Shown here: one piece after another, positions 6,194 through 6,566 of the stretch | Layout: every line of letters begins with the position of its first letter | Numbering within the stretch: position 1 is the stretch's first letter | Assembly (NCBI GenBank): GCA_003694465.1 | Contig: RFKM01000185.1 | Location: forward strand, 1 to 6,566 | Direction: 5' to 3' | DNA length: 6,566 nt | Source: Alphaproteobacteria bacterium | Lineage (GTDB): Bacteria; Pseudomonadota; Alphaproteobacteria; Rhodobacterales; Rhodobacteraceae | Notes under the pieces: model-generated | What the model was told of the DNA's origin: nothing | Databases searched by the model: none | What the model saw: the letters and a program-made list of their open reading frames with translations, nothing else | Position numbers and translations under genes: made by a program

Positions 6194-6566
6194 ATGGGCG
6201 CGGGGGCAATGACGGCGAAGGAAGCGAAATCATCCCGAAAGGGGCGGGGCGGCGGTGCGCTGCATCCGGCGCTTGGCCTGCGCCTCTATGCCATGCTCAC
6301 CGCGCCCGGTGCCCGGCGTCGGGCCCGGCGCGCGCTCGAGGCCATGGTGCAGCGCGGCGAGGAAGACCCGGCCCGTGGCCGCGAAAGGCTCGGCGAGGCA
6401 AGCCTGCCGCGCCCGGCCGCGCCGCTGGTGTGGATCCATGTCGGGGACAGCCGGCAGTCACTCGGGCTGCGCGACCTGATCAAGCGGGTGCGCGACGACC
6501 GCGAAGACATCGCCTTTCTGATCACCTGCGAGCAGGACGAACTCTCGCGCACGGACAGGGGCGAGA
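6194..6566 (+). CDS. WaaA/KdtA-like glycosyltransferase, divergent, N-terminal 124 residues (3' end off window)
   Basis: The reading frame resembles the N-terminal domain of Kdo transferases, GT-B enzymes that add 3-deoxy-D-manno-octulosonate to lipid A precursors at the inner membrane. The resemblance is LYAMLTAPGA (31-40), RGEEDPARGRERLGEASLPR (54-73) and APLVWIH (76-82), close to the family's RGxEDPxRxxERxGxxxxxRP and GPLVWxH blocks. Beyond that it departs: where WaaA has HAASVGEA this protein reads HVGDSRQS (82-89), so the proposed catalytic Glu is replaced by Gln88. Residues 93-118 (RDLIKRV...DIAFLITCE) fit the following helix and beta strand. The usual hydrophobic N-terminal anchor is weak or absent. 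It may be a paralogue with another role, or inactive. Start choice is uncertain: ATG 6194 follows a hairpin closely, and ATG 6209 is an in-frame alternative; neither has a good ribosome site. The frame stays open to the right edge, with perhaps two thirds of the protein missing. Confidence 0.68.
   Translation, partial: MGAGAMTAKEAKSSRKGRGGGALHPALGLRLYAMLTAPGARRRARRALEAMVQRGEEDPARGRERLGEASLPRPAAPLVWIHVGDSRQSLGLRDLIKRVRDDREDIAFLITCEQDELSRTDRGE

Noticed and set aside
1..6566. Search for mobile elements, CRISPR arrays, tRNA genes, riboswitches or toxin-antitoxin pairs
   Set aside because: By eye I see no transposase motifs, terminal repeats, regularly spaced repeats or cloverleaf-like sequences. 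Base composition looks even across the window, giving no sign of recent transfer.

Overview
The window looks like a stretch of an alphaproteobacterial chromosome, most likely Rhodobacteraceae or a close relative. This rests on very high G+C, strong G/C preference at third codon positions, tight gene packing, and familiar-looking CopA, CueR and DapC sequences; no marker gene is present to place it more closely. There is no sign of insertion sequences, phage genes, CRISPR arrays, tRNA or rRNA. Seven protein genes are supported, two of them cut by the window edges, and no gene-free stretch exceeds about 145 bases.

Right-to-left on the minus strand, bases 1-2846 hold three genes: an outer-membrane lytic transglycosylase lipoprotein (2262-2846), an amidase-signature hydrolase (876-2207) and the N-terminal part of a DapC-type succinyldiaminopimelate aminotransferase (1-739). 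A plausible sigma-70 promoter lies before the transglycosylase and another before dapC. DapC makes the diaminopimelate/lysine precursor of peptidoglycan and the transglycosylase cuts peptidoglycan, so the segment has a loose cell-wall flavour; the amidase substrate cannot be told.

Bases 2956-6148 are a compact copper-homeostasis module. A Cu(I)-exporting P1B-1 ATPase (copA) and its MerR-family copper sensor (cueR) are on the minus strand with an ATGA overlap. The copper chaperone copZ is divergent on the plus strand. The shared 143-base intergenic region carries a textbook MerR/CueR promoter facing copA: TTGACC and TAACTG separated by 19 bp, with a perfect TTCCAG-N3-CTGGAA dyad in the spacer. 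The likely circuit is that Cu(I)-CueR activates copA-cueR, CopZ carries cytosolic Cu(I) to CopA, and CopA exports it to the periplasm. CopA is unusual in that only its first N-terminal metal-binding domain keeps the CxxC motif.

From 6194 to the right edge is the N-terminal part of a glycosyltransferase resembling Kdo transferase (WaaA/KdtA). The conserved block that normally carries the proposed catalytic Glu is rewritten, with Gln at the equivalent place, suggesting a divergent paralogue. A strong hairpin sits between copZ and this gene. No wholly new system is evident; the points most worth a second look are the degenerate CopA domain, the altered WaaA-like active site, and the architecture of the copA-copZ intergenic region.
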